Assembly: GCA_031835245.1 (NCBI GenBank)
Contig: JAVKOQ010000121.1
Span: 1 to 64,000, forward strand
Source of the DNA: Balamuthia mandrillaris
Lineage: Eukaryota > Discosea > Longamoebia > Balamuthiidae
Direction: 5' to 3'
DNA: 64,000 nt
The translations under genes and the position numbers were made by a program. The notes under the pieces were generated by a model, which did no database searches, was not told the origin of the DNA, and saw only the letters and a program-made list of their open reading frames with translations. How positions within the stretch are numbered: the stretch's first letter is position 1; every line of letters begins with the position of its first letter. This document shows, piece after piece, positions 1-12,289 of the stretch.

Positions 1-77
1 TAACCCTAACCCTAACCCTGATCTGATCGAAATTTCCTTTAGCCCTAGACCTAACCTAGCTTTGCCCTAACCTTACC
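1..77. repeat. telomeric repeat and degenerate subtelomeric junction
   Basis: The first 20 bases are three CCCTAA-type units (TTAGGG on the other strand), as expected at the left end of a chromosome. From about 40 to 77 there are degenerate relatives (cctagacctaacctag, ccctaaccttaccta) before a poly-T run. The intact array is very short, so the assembly probably stops inside the telomere. Confidence 0.85.
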
Positions 78-600
78 TAATGTTTTTCTTTTTTTTTTTT
101 TTTGTACGTCTCTCTTCTTTTCCATCTAGCCTTGTGGTGTTACTTTTTATTTATTGTTGATATATTACATATCTTCTTATTTATTGCAAGGCAGTTGAGC
201 CTTTTGGTCCTTGCTCACTGCACTTTCTCTTTAACCGTTAGTAAATACCTAGTAAATCTGAACAACAATGCTTTAGTTTGTTACTGAATATAATACGTAC
301 TTGAGTTTTATTTGCTTTGTTGTCCACTTGCTCATTCACTCACCTACTCACTCGCTCATTCGCTCAAAAGCTTTTTTATATAACTAATTCATTAGCAAAG
401 ACTTTGTCTTTTTCTACTTTCATCCATTCATTCCTACACAACTAACTTGTTTAAACTAAACATGAATACAAAGCAAACAAACCTTTCTTATTTTACTTTT
501 GTTGTCCTTGTTGTTCATGGTCGGTAATACTGTATATTCTTGTTTTTGAAATGATTGTTAATACTTAAAATCGAGAGAGCGTACTGCTAATATCAGAATG
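78..600. other. AT-rich subtelomeric DNA without a convincing gene
   Basis: AT-rich sequence with a poly-T run at 87-102 and short (CTCA)n-like stretches around 325-365. The only reading frame (102-287) is hydrophobic low-complexity sequence, and I see no gene here. Confidence 0.6.
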
Positions 601-726
601 ACGTTTGGACAATGCGGCATTAGTGCATAGCACTAAATTTGCAAAGCTCGGCATCGTGAAAGCCTCAGAACGTTTGGACAATGCGGCATTAGTGCATAGC
701 ACTAAATTTGCAAAGCTCGGCGTCGT
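601..726. repeat. 57-bp direct repeat pair with internal hairpin
   Basis: Two 57-bp copies (601-657 and 670-726) differ at one base and are separated by 12 bp, giving a 69-bp period. Each copy contains TTAGTGC-ATA-GCACTAA (first copy 620-636), a 7-bp stem with a 3-nt loop. The pair is not part of any simple-sequence run, so it may be a fragment of a subtelomeric element. Confidence 0.85.
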
Positions 727-1670
727 AACAACATCTGACCCACAGTACTATTGGTGTTTATAGACTTAGTATTGTTTTTAACTCTTTGTTATCCCAAATA
801 AAAATGTCATATACCTTCATTCCTGAGAAAAACGACCAAAGTCAGAATCATCACGAGAAGTAATGGATTTGCTTCGCAGTTATTTTGGTCGTACCGTTAT
901 CACAGCTCGCTCACTTGCTAGTTCACTCGCACTTGATAAAAAAAAAGTCCAACATAGTCTATAATATAAAATAATTGCCATCGCAGGTCTTTTAATTACT
1001 CCATCTATTCCATTTATCCATCCATACATGTATGCGTGTATCAAAAGATGACAAGTGTAAAGTTAGAGGATTCTTTGTTTGCATATCAAGAATGAGAGGG
1101 CCAAAAACAAATACAACCGCTGTTATTCATGTTGCTCTTGCTTCAAAGAAGTATTACTTTCCATCTATTCAATCTTCTTGGTCCGTTGACACTTTAAAAG
1201 CTCTTCCCGAAGAGTCCTTGGCCTTTGATAGTCCAAGTTTTATCTATTTTGCTTTGTTAACAAAGCCATTATTTAGAAGTGAGCAAAAATACAAGCAAGT
1301 AAGCAAGCAAGCAAGTCCTTATGAAACAAAACAATAACAACAACAACAACAACAACAACAACAAGTCAATGTAGAATAAGCATGTCAGTCAATAGCTGAC
1401 AGAGCCAACCAACGAGTGAGTGAGTGAGTGAATGAGCAAGTGGATGAATGATCAAGTAATTGCCTGTTCCCTGAAGATAAACAAACAAAGCAAAGAGTAT
1501 GTTAGTTAGTTAGTAAGATAACCAGTCAATTTGTCCGTCTATCCATCCATCCATCCGTCCGTCCGTCCGTCCGTCCGTCCGTCCATCCGTCCATCAATCC
1601 ATCTGCCTGCCCACCATCTAGCCCACTATCCATCTGCTCCATTTTTATCTCATGCAGAGGCTGTCAGTTA
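727..1670. other. subtelomeric DNA with tetranucleotide runs; no supported gene
   Basis: Contains (AAC)n at 1334-1362, (GAGT)n at 1414-1432, and (TCCA/TCCG)n at 1543-1592. The frame at 1032-1337 (101 codons) has mixed composition, but I see no recognisable domain, splice signals or other coding support. It could be a decayed gene fragment. Confidence 0.5.
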
Positions 1671-1684
1671 GTTAAGTAAATAGA

Positions 1685-1942
1685 ACAGCTATATAATTCA
1701 AATAAATAAATAATAATAATAATAAATAAATAATAATAAATAATAATAAATAAATAAATAAATAAATAATAAATAATAAATAACAATAATAATAACAATT
1801 AATGTCAATAATAACAATAAATTTGTTATAAATAAATAATAAGAATAACAATAACAATAATATTAATAACAATAACAAATAAATAACAACAACAACAATA
1901 ACAATAACAAATAAATAACAACAACAAATAACAACAACAAAT

Positions 1943-2025
<83 letters not shown>

Positions 2026-2035
2026 ATAAAAGAGG
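1685..2035. repeat. AT-rich (ATAA)n / (ACA)n microsatellite block
   Basis: About 350 bp that changes from (AATA)n-type repeats into a pure (ACA)n run of roughly 30 units at about 1935-2024. Both strands show only poly-Leu, poly-Val or poly-Asn frames, which reflect the repeat and not a protein. Confidence 0.9.
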
Positions 2036-2189
2036 TGATTCCTTTGAAAATACAGTGCTGAGCAAGCCAATGCTTCTACTCGGGTTTAGTAGGTCAAAAA
2101 AGAGCTCAGCCATAACGAAAAAGGCAAGTAAATGAATGAGTGAGTAAGTGCATGCAATGAGTGAATAGAACGACAATAACAAAGAGAGT

Positions 2190-2262
2190 TTAAAAGAAAA
2201 GAAAAGAAAAGAAAAGAAAAGAAAAGAAAAGAAAAGAAAAGAAAAGAAAAGAAAAGAAGTAT
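2190..2262. repeat. (AAAAG)n pentanucleotide microsatellite
   Basis: Around 14 near-perfect copies of a 5-bp AAAAG unit at the left edge of the purine-rich minisatellite that follows. Confidence 0.95.
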
Positions 2263-2289
2263 ACCAAAAAAACAAGCAAAGCAAAAAAG

Positions 2290-3965
2290 AAAGATGAACA
2301 GGCTAACAAGGCCGTGAAGAGCAGTGAGTACAGTCACAAAGGAAAACAAAGATCATGGAGAGCAGTGCGGCCAGTCACAAAGGAGAAGAAAGAAAGGTCG
2401 TGAAGAGCAGCACGGCCTCTAAGAAGAAAGGTCATGAAGGAAAAACCAAGGCCGTGAAGAGCAGTGAGTGCAGTCACAAAGGAAAACAAAGATCATGGAG
2501 AGCAGTGCGGCCAGTCACAAAGAAGAAGAAAGGTTGTGAAAAGCAGCATGGCCTCAAAGAAGAAAGGTCCTGAAGGAAAAACCAAGGCCGTGGAGAGCAG
2601 TAAGTGCAGTCACAAAGGAAAACAAAGGTCATGGAGAGCAGTACAGTCAGTCACAAAGGAGAAGAAAGGTCGTGAAGAGCAGCACGGCCTCAAAGAAGAA
2701 GAAAGGCCATCTATGAAAGAGAAGAAAAGCACAAAGGAGAAGAAAGGCTGTGAAGAGCAGTACAGCCACGAAGGAAAAGAAAGGCCGTGAAGAGCAGTGA
2801 GTGCAGCAGCCAGCCAGCCGCAAAGGAGAAGAAAGACAGCAAAGAGCAGCCAGTGTGGCCTCAAAGAAGGAGAAAAGCCAGCCAGCAAAGAGGGAAAACG
2901 GCTGTAACGAGCAGTGAGTGCAGTCATAAAGGAGAAGAAAGGCCATGAAAAGCAGCGTGACCTCAAAGAAGAAGAAAGGCCGTGAAGGGCCGTGCGGGCA
3001 CAACGGAGAAGGCCATGAAGAAAAAGAACAGCCAGCGCAACCAAAGAAGAAGAACGGCCATGAAGAGCAAAGCGGTCAGTCGGTCGGTCAGTCAGTCGGT
3101 CGGTCGGTCAGTCAGTCGGTCGGTCGGTCGGTCGGTCGTTCGGTCGGCCAGTCGGTCGGTCGGTCGGTCGGTCGGTCGGTCGGTCGGTCGGTCGGTCGGT
3201 CGGTCGGTCGGTCGCAAAGAAGAAGAAAGGCCGTGAAGGGCAGAGCAATTGCATGCAAAGAAGAAGAAAGGCCGTGATGGAGAAGAAAAGCCACGGAGAG
3301 CAGTGCAATTGCATGCAAAGGAGAAGAAAGGCTGTGAAAAAGAAGAAAGGCCATGGCCATGAAGAACAGTGTCATTACAAAGGGGAAGAAAGGTTGTGAA
3401 GAGCAGCAGTGCAGCCTCCGAGGAGAAGAAAGGCTGTGACGAGCAGTACAGCCACAAAGGGAGAAAAAGGCCGCGAAGAGCAGTGTGGCTGGCTGCGAAG
3501 AAGAAGAGAAGAGCAGTGCGGGGGCCTCAAAGGAGGGGAAAAGTCATGAAGGGAAAGAAAGGCTGTGAAGAACAGTGCAGTCCTAAAGGAGAAGAAAGGT
3601 GATGAAGAGGAAAAAGGCCGTGAAGAGCAGCGCAGCTTCCAAAAAGATGAAGAAAGGCTGTGAAGGGCTGTGCGGGATGGAGAAGGTCATGAAGAAAAAG
3701 AAAAGCCATTAAGAACAGTGCAACCACAAAGAAGAAGAAAGGCCATGAAGGGCAGAGTGGTTGGTCGGTTAGTCGGTCGGTTGGTCGGTCGGTCGGTCGG
3801 TTGGTCGGTCGCCAAGAAAAAGAAAGGCCGTGACGGCGGGGCCGAAAAGCCACAGAGAGCAGTTTGACCACAACAGAGAAGAAAGGCCATGAAGAACAGT
3901 GTGGCTACAAAGAGGAAGAAAGGTGTGACGTGTGGGTCATGAAGAGGGAGGAAGGCCGTGAAGGG
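2290..3965. repeat. degenerate purine-rich minisatellite with two (CGGT)n islands
   Basis: About 1.7 kb of variants built from the word AGAAGAAAGGCCGTGAAGAG followed by CAGTG(C/T)GGCC-like spacers. Units of roughly 30-36 bp are shuffled and partly deleted. Tetranucleotide (CGGT)n islands sit at 3071-3214 and 3754-3811. The many open frames (Lys/Glu/Ser-rich one way, Phe/Leu-rich the other) are by-products of the repeat. Copies diverge too far to give one exact period by eye. Confidence 0.8.
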
Positions 3966-4071
3966 TGAGTCCTCGTGCGATCCGTGCCACTTTTATCTTT
4001 CTTTTTTTTTTTTCGGCCTGCTGATTAATTTGTTTTCCCTTCCCTGTTACCCCCCTTCCCCCTTCCCCCTT

Positions 4072-4114
<43 letters not shown>

Positions 4115-4148
4115 GCCCGGTCGAAAACGGACCCGGAGAAAAAAGAAA

Positions 4149-4464
4149 ATGAAACGTAACAGAGGGGAACTGAAGGAACACTACCAAACGCTAGAGCGAC
4201 AGCTACGATGCCAGCAACAGCAGCAGCAGCAACAGCAGCAACAAGAGAAGGCAGAAAACAAGCGACTGAAGCGCGTACGGCTTCGACAAGCGAAAATGAA
4301 ACGCAGGCACGTCTTTTTAACAGTATTATTGTTGTTATGTTGTTGTTGTTGTTGTTGTTCTTCTTCTTCTTGTTCTTCTTGTTCTTGTTCTTGTTCTTGT
4401 TCTTGTTCTTCTTCTTCTTCTTCTTCTTCTTCTTCTTCTTCTTCTTCTTCTTCTTCTTCTTCTT

Positions 4465-4495
<31 letters not shown>

Positions 4496-5911
4496 TTGGT
4501 TACCATAGGTTGTTTGGTTAACTTTAGGTTTGCTTTCCGCTTTTTGCTCCTCCTTTGTTCATATTGGTGGCATTGTTCTATGCAACTTGACCGACTGTTG
4601 AATTGCAAACGTAGACGAGCAGGGATTCACCTCTCACCTCCATTACCAAAGATAAAGCTACCATTACTTAGTAGCGAGGAAAAGTTACAAGTCCTGTGGT
4701 CAGCACCTCTGACTTTGGAAGAAAGCCAACAATCTGGCCCCTTTTCTTCTTATCGCTTGCTGTCCGCAAAAGACCTGCTGGACTCTTTCCAGTTTGAGGC
4801 CGAAGCTAGTACCCACAGCTTAAAACGACTTTTTCCCTGCAGCAGCAGCGGTGGCAGCAGCGGCGGCGACAAAAACAAGATGAACTCAAAGGCAGCTTAC
4901 AAGTAATTTCTCTTTCTTCTTCTTTATGTTTGTTCTACTCAATGTGTTTTCTTTTTTTCCGTTCTCCTGGTTTGTTCATTGTTTTTTTTCTTTCTTTCTA
5001 TCTCTTCTTTTTCTTTTTCTTTTTCTTTTTCTTTTTTTTTTTTTTACTTTGCTTGCTCTCTTGCTCGCTCGCTCACTCGCTCGCTCACGTTTTTGATAAA
5101 CAGGTTAGCTTATATTTATGTTCCAGTGGATAAGCAACTTAAAGAATGGAAAGAAAGGCATTGTCTCTCCAACCAAGACCTTCACTTGATTATGACCTCT
5201 AGCGGTGGGAACTTGGGCAAAAGAAACAACATTGCCAGTGCAGGGAAGGCAGCTGGCGTGGGAAAGCGACCAGGCACGGACAAAGGATACTTTGGGCTGT
5301 CATATACCCTTGCTCCACGTGGTCCAATTTTTCAGGAATGGCTTTCAAAATGGTGGACGCAGCAACCCTTGCAGTTGAGAACTAGAAGAGAGGAACAAGA
5401 AGAAATGGAGAAAAAGGAAAAGGAAAGTGCAACCACAAAAATGATAACAACAAAGAAGACCATGGAAGAGAAAGAGGAGGAGGAAGAGGAAGCGGACGAG
5501 GACGAGGACGAGGACGAGGAAGAGGAAAAGGAAGAGAACAAGGAAGAAGAAGAGGAAGAGGAAGAGGATAAGGAAGAGGAAAAGGAAAAGGAAGAGGAAG
5601 AGTCAGAAGAAAAACAAAAAGAAAAGAAAAGAAGCACTAGACCTCACTATCACCACAAGGATTTTCCCTACAAGGAACTAAGGAACTTGGAAACTCTCCG
5701 CCCAGATCTCTACGCTTCTTTCGAGTCGTTGGCTTGCATTTTGGCCGCAATAATGCAACAGCACTGCCAAAGGGCTTCAAAGTATCGAAAGAAAACCCTG
5801 AAGAGGCTTTTTTCAACAACTGTAGGAGCATCAATGTCATCTTCATCTCCATTATCATTCTCTTCCTTTTCCTTCTTCCCCTCCTCTTCCTCTTCGTTGT
5901 CATCATCCTCG

Positions 5912-5965
<54 letters not shown>

Positions 5966-6631
5966 GCAGCACTGAAGGAAGGGATAAAGACATCAATAAA
6001 GTGGAAACGCTACCTAGAGGCCGTGGCCATCAGGATGGCCCACAGAGGTACTCTTCTAGGCCAAGGCTTTGCCACAAACCTTATTTTTAGTTGGAATTTT
6101 AGTTCAGCGCCACATGTGGATCCGCAAGATGATGCTAAGGGATTGGCCATTGTGGTTTGGTGGCGCGGTTGGGACCAAAGCAACCGCTGCCCCTACGGCA
6201 GTGATGATGGAAAGCATCGTGCAGCAGGAGAGGTATGGGCCTTTTTTTTCCCTCAATTCTATCGTGCAGTGCGCCTGCATGACCTGGCAACTATTATCTT
6301 CAATTCGGCTGAAGTGTGGCATGGTTCGATCTTTCAAAGAGCTCCGCATTGCACATGTTCAGTTTATGGCTCAATCTCCGCCTTGAACAAACGATTTTTG
6401 AGTGCAATGCACAAGAAAAAGAGCAATGATGACAGCCAGCAACAACAACAACTACCTCCATCACAACTACAACCACAACCACAACCACAACAGCAACAAC
6501 AAAAACAACCCCAACAACAACAACTCTCATCACCACTACTGCCACCACCACTATTGCAAGACTTAACACGATCCTTGTTTGAAATGGCCTCGTACTTTAG
6601 TGCCCCACGAACGACTACAACGACAAAATAA
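4149..6631 (+). CDS. low-complexity protein with candidate 2OG-Fe(II) (TET/JBP-like) oxygenase core
   Basis: The reading frame from 5104 to 6631 is one exon. It follows an intron whose donor lies at about 4903 and whose acceptor is at 5103, with a long CT-rich tract before the acceptor. The upstream coding part (about 4590-4902) is clear, but the first exon around 4149-4310 and its join across a TTG/TTC repeat are uncertain. The protein contains poly-Glu (about 5470-5600), poly-Ser (5830-5965) and Gln/Pro-rich (6430-6560) stretches. Between them a structured block (about 6000-6400) has HVD (His 6113, Asp 6119), then WAFFFPQFYRAV, then FNSAEVWHGS (His 6320). This HxD...H order with hydrophobic flanks is what 2-oxoglutarate/Fe(II) dioxygenases of the TET/JBP-like class show; a downstream Arg could bind the co-substrate. 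No CXXC or other DNA-binding domain is seen. A different jelly-roll oxygenase is possible. Confidence 0.45.
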
Positions 6632-6660
6632 CAGTCAGCAGCAAGCAGATTAGAACAATT

Positions 6661-6984
<324 letters not shown>

Positions 6985-6989
6985 GATAT

Positions 6990-9900
6990 TTACAACACTA
7001 ATAAAGGATCCACAAAGTCATCTTCAGCTGTCCTTGAAATAATAACAACATCATCATTAGAATCTTCATCTTCATCTTCCTCTTCAACAACAGCACACTC
7101 CTTCTGTGTGGTCTTTCTTTGAACAGCTGCTCTTTTGCTCTGTTGTCCTTGTCGAAGTCGTCGTCGTCGTTGTTGTGATGATGAGTGTTTATTCCTCCTT
7201 CTTCTCGATTTTAGGGTTGTGGTCCTGCTTTGGTCGTTAGTTTGTCTGGTGGTGGTGGTTGATTGTTGTAGGCCATCCTTTTCCTCGTTTCCCACCCTCG
7301 TGACAGCAACCACAGCACTTCCTCCGCCACCATCCTCACCACAGGTTGAAGAAGTAACAGCCGCAGCCCCAGTCTTTCTTCGTTTTGCTTTGCGAAAACC
7401 AGTGTCGATCTGGTCGTTACCCTCTTGGCTGAAATCTAGAATGCCGATGCAAGGACCGCGAAGACGTTGTTTCGGTTCCATCATCAGCAGATTGTGTAGG
7501 TCCTGGCAATTGTTGCAGTTGTTGTTGTTGTTGTTGTTGTTGTTGTCATTGTTGTAGTGGTGATGATGATAAGGATCCTCCTCTTGTGCCTCTTCGTTGT
7601 TGCTCTCATGGTCGTTGGTGTCGTGGGTAAGAAGGTGACGATGATGGCGAGTAGCACGCCGCTTGTTGTGGGAGTTGGGCATCGAGTGTTGGCCGAGGCG
7701 AGCGAGCTCCTTTGGTAACTGCACCTGCTCCCATTCCACATCATCAACAGTGGTCCTGAGAGGGCGAGCATAGCCCGAAATCTCGAGGTCCCTTTGAAGT
7801 CCTGGGTAATCCCCTTTTGTCATCCCCATGGAGGCCTTCGTGGAACGAGACACTTCTTCATCGTCGTCATCGCCTTCGTTGCTGTCGCTGCTGCTGCTGT
7901 CCTCCTCAGGACTGCTGAAGGCTGCTGAGGAACCGCCACCGCCACTCCCACCGCCACCACCACCGTCGCCACCACCACCACTACCACAACAACGGATAAA
8001 CCAAGCATTTGTTTGGTCTAAAACGGACCTCACTCCTTGTTGCAAAAGCTCATCCACCAGCTGCTGTTGGGTTCTCCATGTTTCCTCAAACGTACTGTAG
8101 CGATTGTAGTTTTCGCGCATAACCATCTCTTGCACGTTCAACAAATCGGCCAGGGCACTCAACCATTTGGAGAATTCCTCGGTGTCCAGGCTACCTTTCT
8201 TGCGGAAAACATCGGTCAAGGTCATCCTTCGGTATTGAATTGGCGTGAGTCCAGCCACATAAGGATTGAAGTCTTGGCCCATCTGACGAACCTCTTGGCT
8301 GAACTGCTTGTACTCCATCGCTTGGCCCTTCCTGTTGATCCACAAAGCCCAAGGATTGAATGGATGTTCCTTGCGACTTTGTTGTCCGGAGGTGGCGCAG
8401 CAATGGTTGTTGCTGTTGTTGTGGTTGTTGCGGCGGTTGCCATGGGTCAGGTTGCGTAGCATCGTCGTGTCACCCTCAGCATGGTTGCTGTCCTCCTCCT
8501 CCTCCTCCTCCTCCTCCTCCTCCTCTTTCACAATCTTCTAGGCAGTGGTCCTCATCCGACATGGTATTCTCTTTATCTTCATCATCATCATCATTGTTGT
8601 CATGAGTGTCGTCGTTGTGTTTGTTGTAGTTATTGCCGTTATCTTCGACATCAGTATTGCCGTTGACAGTTGTTGTTAAGGGACGGTGATGATGAGGAGA
8701 ATGCAAGTGGCTGCTATCGAGTAACGAAGGACGAACCGTACTCAAAAAGTAATCCAACAAAGGTATAAAGCAGGATGGCAAAGGAATCTTATTTGTTTTG
8801 GTTCGAGTTTTTTTCTCTCGAGTGGAGATGATGTAAAGTATCACCTCTTCGTGGCGCTTGTGTGATGAAGCAGCACTAGCCTCAGCTTCAGTAGATAGGG
8901 AAGAGGATGCAGAAGAAGAAGAAGAAGAAGAAGAAGAAGAAGAAGAAGAAGAAGAAGAACAAGAAGAAGAAGCCGAAGATGATGATGATGATGATGACGA
9001 TGTTGAAGGCGAACCCACTTTTAAACGATCGAGTCGTAAACCAGCCACTACTTGTCGTCTCAAACCACCGCAAAAATTCATAAGCAATGTCATCAAACAA
9101 CGTTGAAAAAGCCTTGCTTCCTGTCGTTGAAACAGTAGTTTTTTGGTTTGTAGCCGTTGTCGTTTCTTTCGACGACGTTGCTGTCGCTGTTATAATTAAC
9201 AGAGCCACCATGAAGAAAAAGCAAAGTAAGAAAAGTAAGAAAAGTAGGACTCACTCACCACAAAAACAAACAAACGAAACAAACAAACAAATTATTGCCC
9301 TCCCTAAGCAATGTTTCCTCACCCTAATAAGACGGACAAACAGATAAAACAATAAAAATGGAATCTATCCATCTGTTCATTCTAACCAGCCAGCCAGCCA
9401 GCCAGCCAGATTACCAACCTTTCTTTTAATAGCCTTGCAGGTTAGAGCATGCATCTTGTTCAACATCCAGATGGCAAACACAGCCCTTTCTTCCGCAGTG
9501 ATAAACTTGCCGTTGTTGATCATATCCTTTTCATGGAAAATTTCACTTTGATAGCTGTGGTTTTCGTGCATAGCTTGATTTGCTACTTCTCGAATTAACT
9601 AACCACCAACCTTACATCAGTTATAGAAAGAAACGACAAGAAAGAAAGAAAGAAAGAAAGAAGAAAGAAACAACAACAAGAAATGACAAGAAAGAAACAA
9701 CTACAAAGAAAGAAAGAAAGAAACGACTAGAAAGAAATGACAAGAGAGAAAGAAAGAGACCAAAAGGAAATAGCTACATACGAGACGACAAAATACGATT
9801 TGCCGAACATAACCACGAAATTCAGGTTGGAATGACATCCACCACAGCACTCGTGCCAATATAGCCGCTTTGTTTCGTCGCGTCTTTGCCTGTCCCCAAC

Positions 9901-11869
9901 AGCAGTTTGCAAACTTAACCCAGATACGAACTCGCACACAATCATACAACATGCTAATATGTGGTTTCCATTCGCCACCGCTGCTGCCACCACCGTTGTT
10001 CCATTTTTGGTTGGTTGGTTGGTTGGTTGGTTGGTTGGTTGGTTGGTTGGTTGGTTGGTTGGTTGGTTGGTTGGTTGGTTGGTTGGTTGGTTGGTTGTAT
10101 TGAGATGTAGAGTTGATTGGTTAGTTCATTGGTGAGGTAACGAACAAATGAATAACGCTAATGATGCAAGAGTTGGTTGGTCCTCCAAGGCACTTACCTT
10201 TGTTTGCCACTGCAGCCATAAGTTACTTCGCATTCATAAATCAAACGATAAAACTGGGCCAATACGCTTTTGATATCGCTAGCTGTTTGGTCGCAACTGC
10301 CAAAAGTAACACTTTTTCTTTTTTCTTGGCTTTGTGTTTGAAGGATCCTTCGGGTTTCTGTATCCACACGGTTCTTTTTCAGAGCCGCTTCTTGCTTCAC
10401 GTAGCATGCTAGATATGGAACAAATGGAGCCACTTCCTTATTGAAATTCAGTCCCTTTGTGAGAAGAACAACAACAATAACAACAATCAATCACAGTTAG
10501 CTGAGAGTAACCAACCAACCAACCAACCAACCAACCAACCAACCAACCAACCAACCAACCAAGAAATGGTGAACAAAGAGGCGATGGAAAACAAAATAGG
10601 CCTTACCAAGAAACGGTTGTTGCGGTCTGTTCCTTTTTCTATCAAAGCCATAAGTAGCTGTTCCTTCTTTTTACTAGTGTAGATGGTAGAGAGTTTTGTA
10701 CTATCATCATCTTGAATTTCTTGTTGTTGTTGTTGTTGTTCTGCTTCTTCTGCTTCTTCTTCTTCTTCTTCTTCTTCTTCTTCTTCTTCTTCTTCTTCTT
10801 CTTCTTCTTCTTCTTCTTCTGTTTCTTCTTCTTCTTCTGTTGCTTCTTTATGTACGTCTTCTTTGTTTTGTGCTTTTTCATCTACTTCTTCTGCTTCTGT
10901 TGTTGCTTCATCGTTTTCTTCATCTTTCCGTTTTCTTACTTCCAATTCCTTGCTGCTGCTGCTGCTGCTGCACTTCCACATGTTGTTCTCAGCAGCGCGA
11001 GCATTCTTTCTGGCATCATCCTCAATTTCTGAAGAAGCATTCGAAGACTTCAACAAGAATAGATCATCCTCCTCTTCTTCAAGAATGTCCGTCACCTCAT
11101 CATGGTTTACTGCTGCTGTTGCTTGTTCTGCTGCTGTTGCTGAGAGAAAAGAAGAGGAGGGAAAAGAAGAAAAGAGGAAGGATGATAATGGTGATGCAGT
11201 GAATGTTTCCATGGTCTCCATCGACATTATCGATGGATCAACCGCACCACTTGAGGCCACAGTCAAGGGAGTTACTGTTTGTGTTGTTGTTGTTGTTGAA
11301 GAGAAAGAAGGTTCCAAGTAGTCGCCAAGGAACTGGTGCATTGAAGATGATGCGTATGAGGAAAAGGGATGTTGTTGTTGTTGTCGTTGGAGCTGCACCT
11401 GTTGTAGTTGTTTGGGTTATTGTATGTTAGTATGAACAATAAAAGCAGCACTTATACAGAGTGTTTTGATGGATGGATGGATGGATGGATATGGATGGAT
11501 GGATGGATGGATATGGATGAATGGATGGATGGAGGGAGTGAGTGAGTGAGTAAGGGAAGAGAAAGAAAGGCAAGGTAGGCTACTCGCAATCAAAGTTCTT
11601 GTGCTTACCTGTGAGTTGTCCTCAAAGGCCATTTTCACCTCATTTTCACCAACTGCAGGGCTTGTAGTTGTCGTTGTTTGAGTTCGTTGTTGTTTTCGTT
11701 GCTTACGACGTAGTCTTCTTGCCTTTCTTCTCTGAAGTCGGTTGTGATAACGACAACAACGAACAACTGTTTGCTCTTTGTCCATCACACAGCAACACTT
11801 TCCATTGTTGTTGTTGTTGTTGTTGTTGCTGTTATGATCCCTGTAGAACTGTTCTTCTTCTTTTTCCAT
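6990..11869 (-). CDS. multi-exon low-complexity protein of unknown function
   Basis: Splice-site reading gives exons 11869-11609, 11398-10607, 10454-10198, 9953-9782 and 9598-9419, then a last exon from 9186. Frames agree across every junction, giving 554 codons for the first five. Introns carry GGAT, GGTT and GAAA tetranucleotide runs. Exon 2 has poly-Ser, a long poly-Glu and poly-Gln. Exons 3-5 (e.g. [40 protein letters not shown]) look structured and basic. The last exon has Gln/Arg, poly-Ser, His/Asn/Asp-rich parts, then a conserved-looking block (about 8000-8380) containing [20 protein letters not shown], and a basic C-terminus. In the last exon the frame changes inside a GGA tract at 8487-8525: one frame stops at 8476, the other runs to 6990. 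I recognise no domain and propose no function. Confidence 0.55.
8476..8531 (-). other. frame switch inside (GGA)n tract of the preceding gene
   Basis: Two long open frames of the same gene overlap here by 56 bp. Upstream coding reads the tract as poly-Gly and stops at 8476. Downstream coding reads it as poly-Glu and continues to 6990. No strong GT-AG pair resolves it. A repeat-length error in the assembly, a real length polymorphism, or an unrecognised small intron would each explain it. Confidence 0.6.
10010..10098. repeat. (GGTT)n microsatellite in intron
   Basis: About 22 tandem GGTT units lying in an intron of the minus-strand gene at 6990-11869. A second, complementary AACC run occupies 10510-10560 in the neighbouring intron. 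Confidence 0.95.
11466..11552. repeat. (GGAT)n / (GAGT)n microsatellite in intron
   Basis: Three blocks of GGAT units followed by GAGT units, inside the first intron of the minus-strand gene at 6990-11869. Confidence 0.9.
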
Positions 11870-12289
11870 TTCTGCTCGCTTCTTTACTTGCCCTTGCACT
11901 TACTCACTTGCAGGCTTGCTTTCTTTTCTTTCTTTTCTTTCTTTTTTGTGTCTTCCATCCCATCTTCGTCACCTGTTCGCTCTTCTCTTCACCCATCAAT
12001 TTTCTTCTATTTTCACCAATGTTTTTTTTTTCATTAATTATTTCTATTAAATCTATCTTCTCATTGGATGGCTTTTGGTGATGGTTGTTTTTTGGTCTTT
12101 GTTTCCGTTTTGTTGTAGTTTTTTTTGAGCTACGTACGTACGACAAAAAAAAACAGTTTTGCTGTTCGCTGCAATAGTAAGAACAACACAGCACAGCAAA
12201 GGCAAACAAAAGTAGTGAGAACGAACTTGTTTGCTTGCTTCTTGGCTTGCAACAGCTATGTGGACTTGCTTCCTTGGATGGAAAAGCTC
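11870..12289. other. T-rich intergenic DNA upstream of the minus-strand gene
   Basis: Pyrimidine-rich sequence (CTTTT runs near 11920-11945) that leads into the minisatellite. It probably holds the promoter and 5' leader of the gene at 6990-11869. Reading frames here are Phe/Ser/Cys-rich and unconvincing. Confidence 0.45.

Noticed and set aside
1672-2349. Long minus-strand frames made of poly-Leu, poly-Val and Phe/Leu repeats
   Set aside because: They are translations of ACA, ATAA and AAAAG microsatellites with no codon or domain signal.
2355-3890. Many Lys/Glu/Gly-rich plus-strand and Phe/Leu-rich minus-strand frames
   Set aside because: All follow the minisatellite unit or CGGT runs and lack independent coding support.
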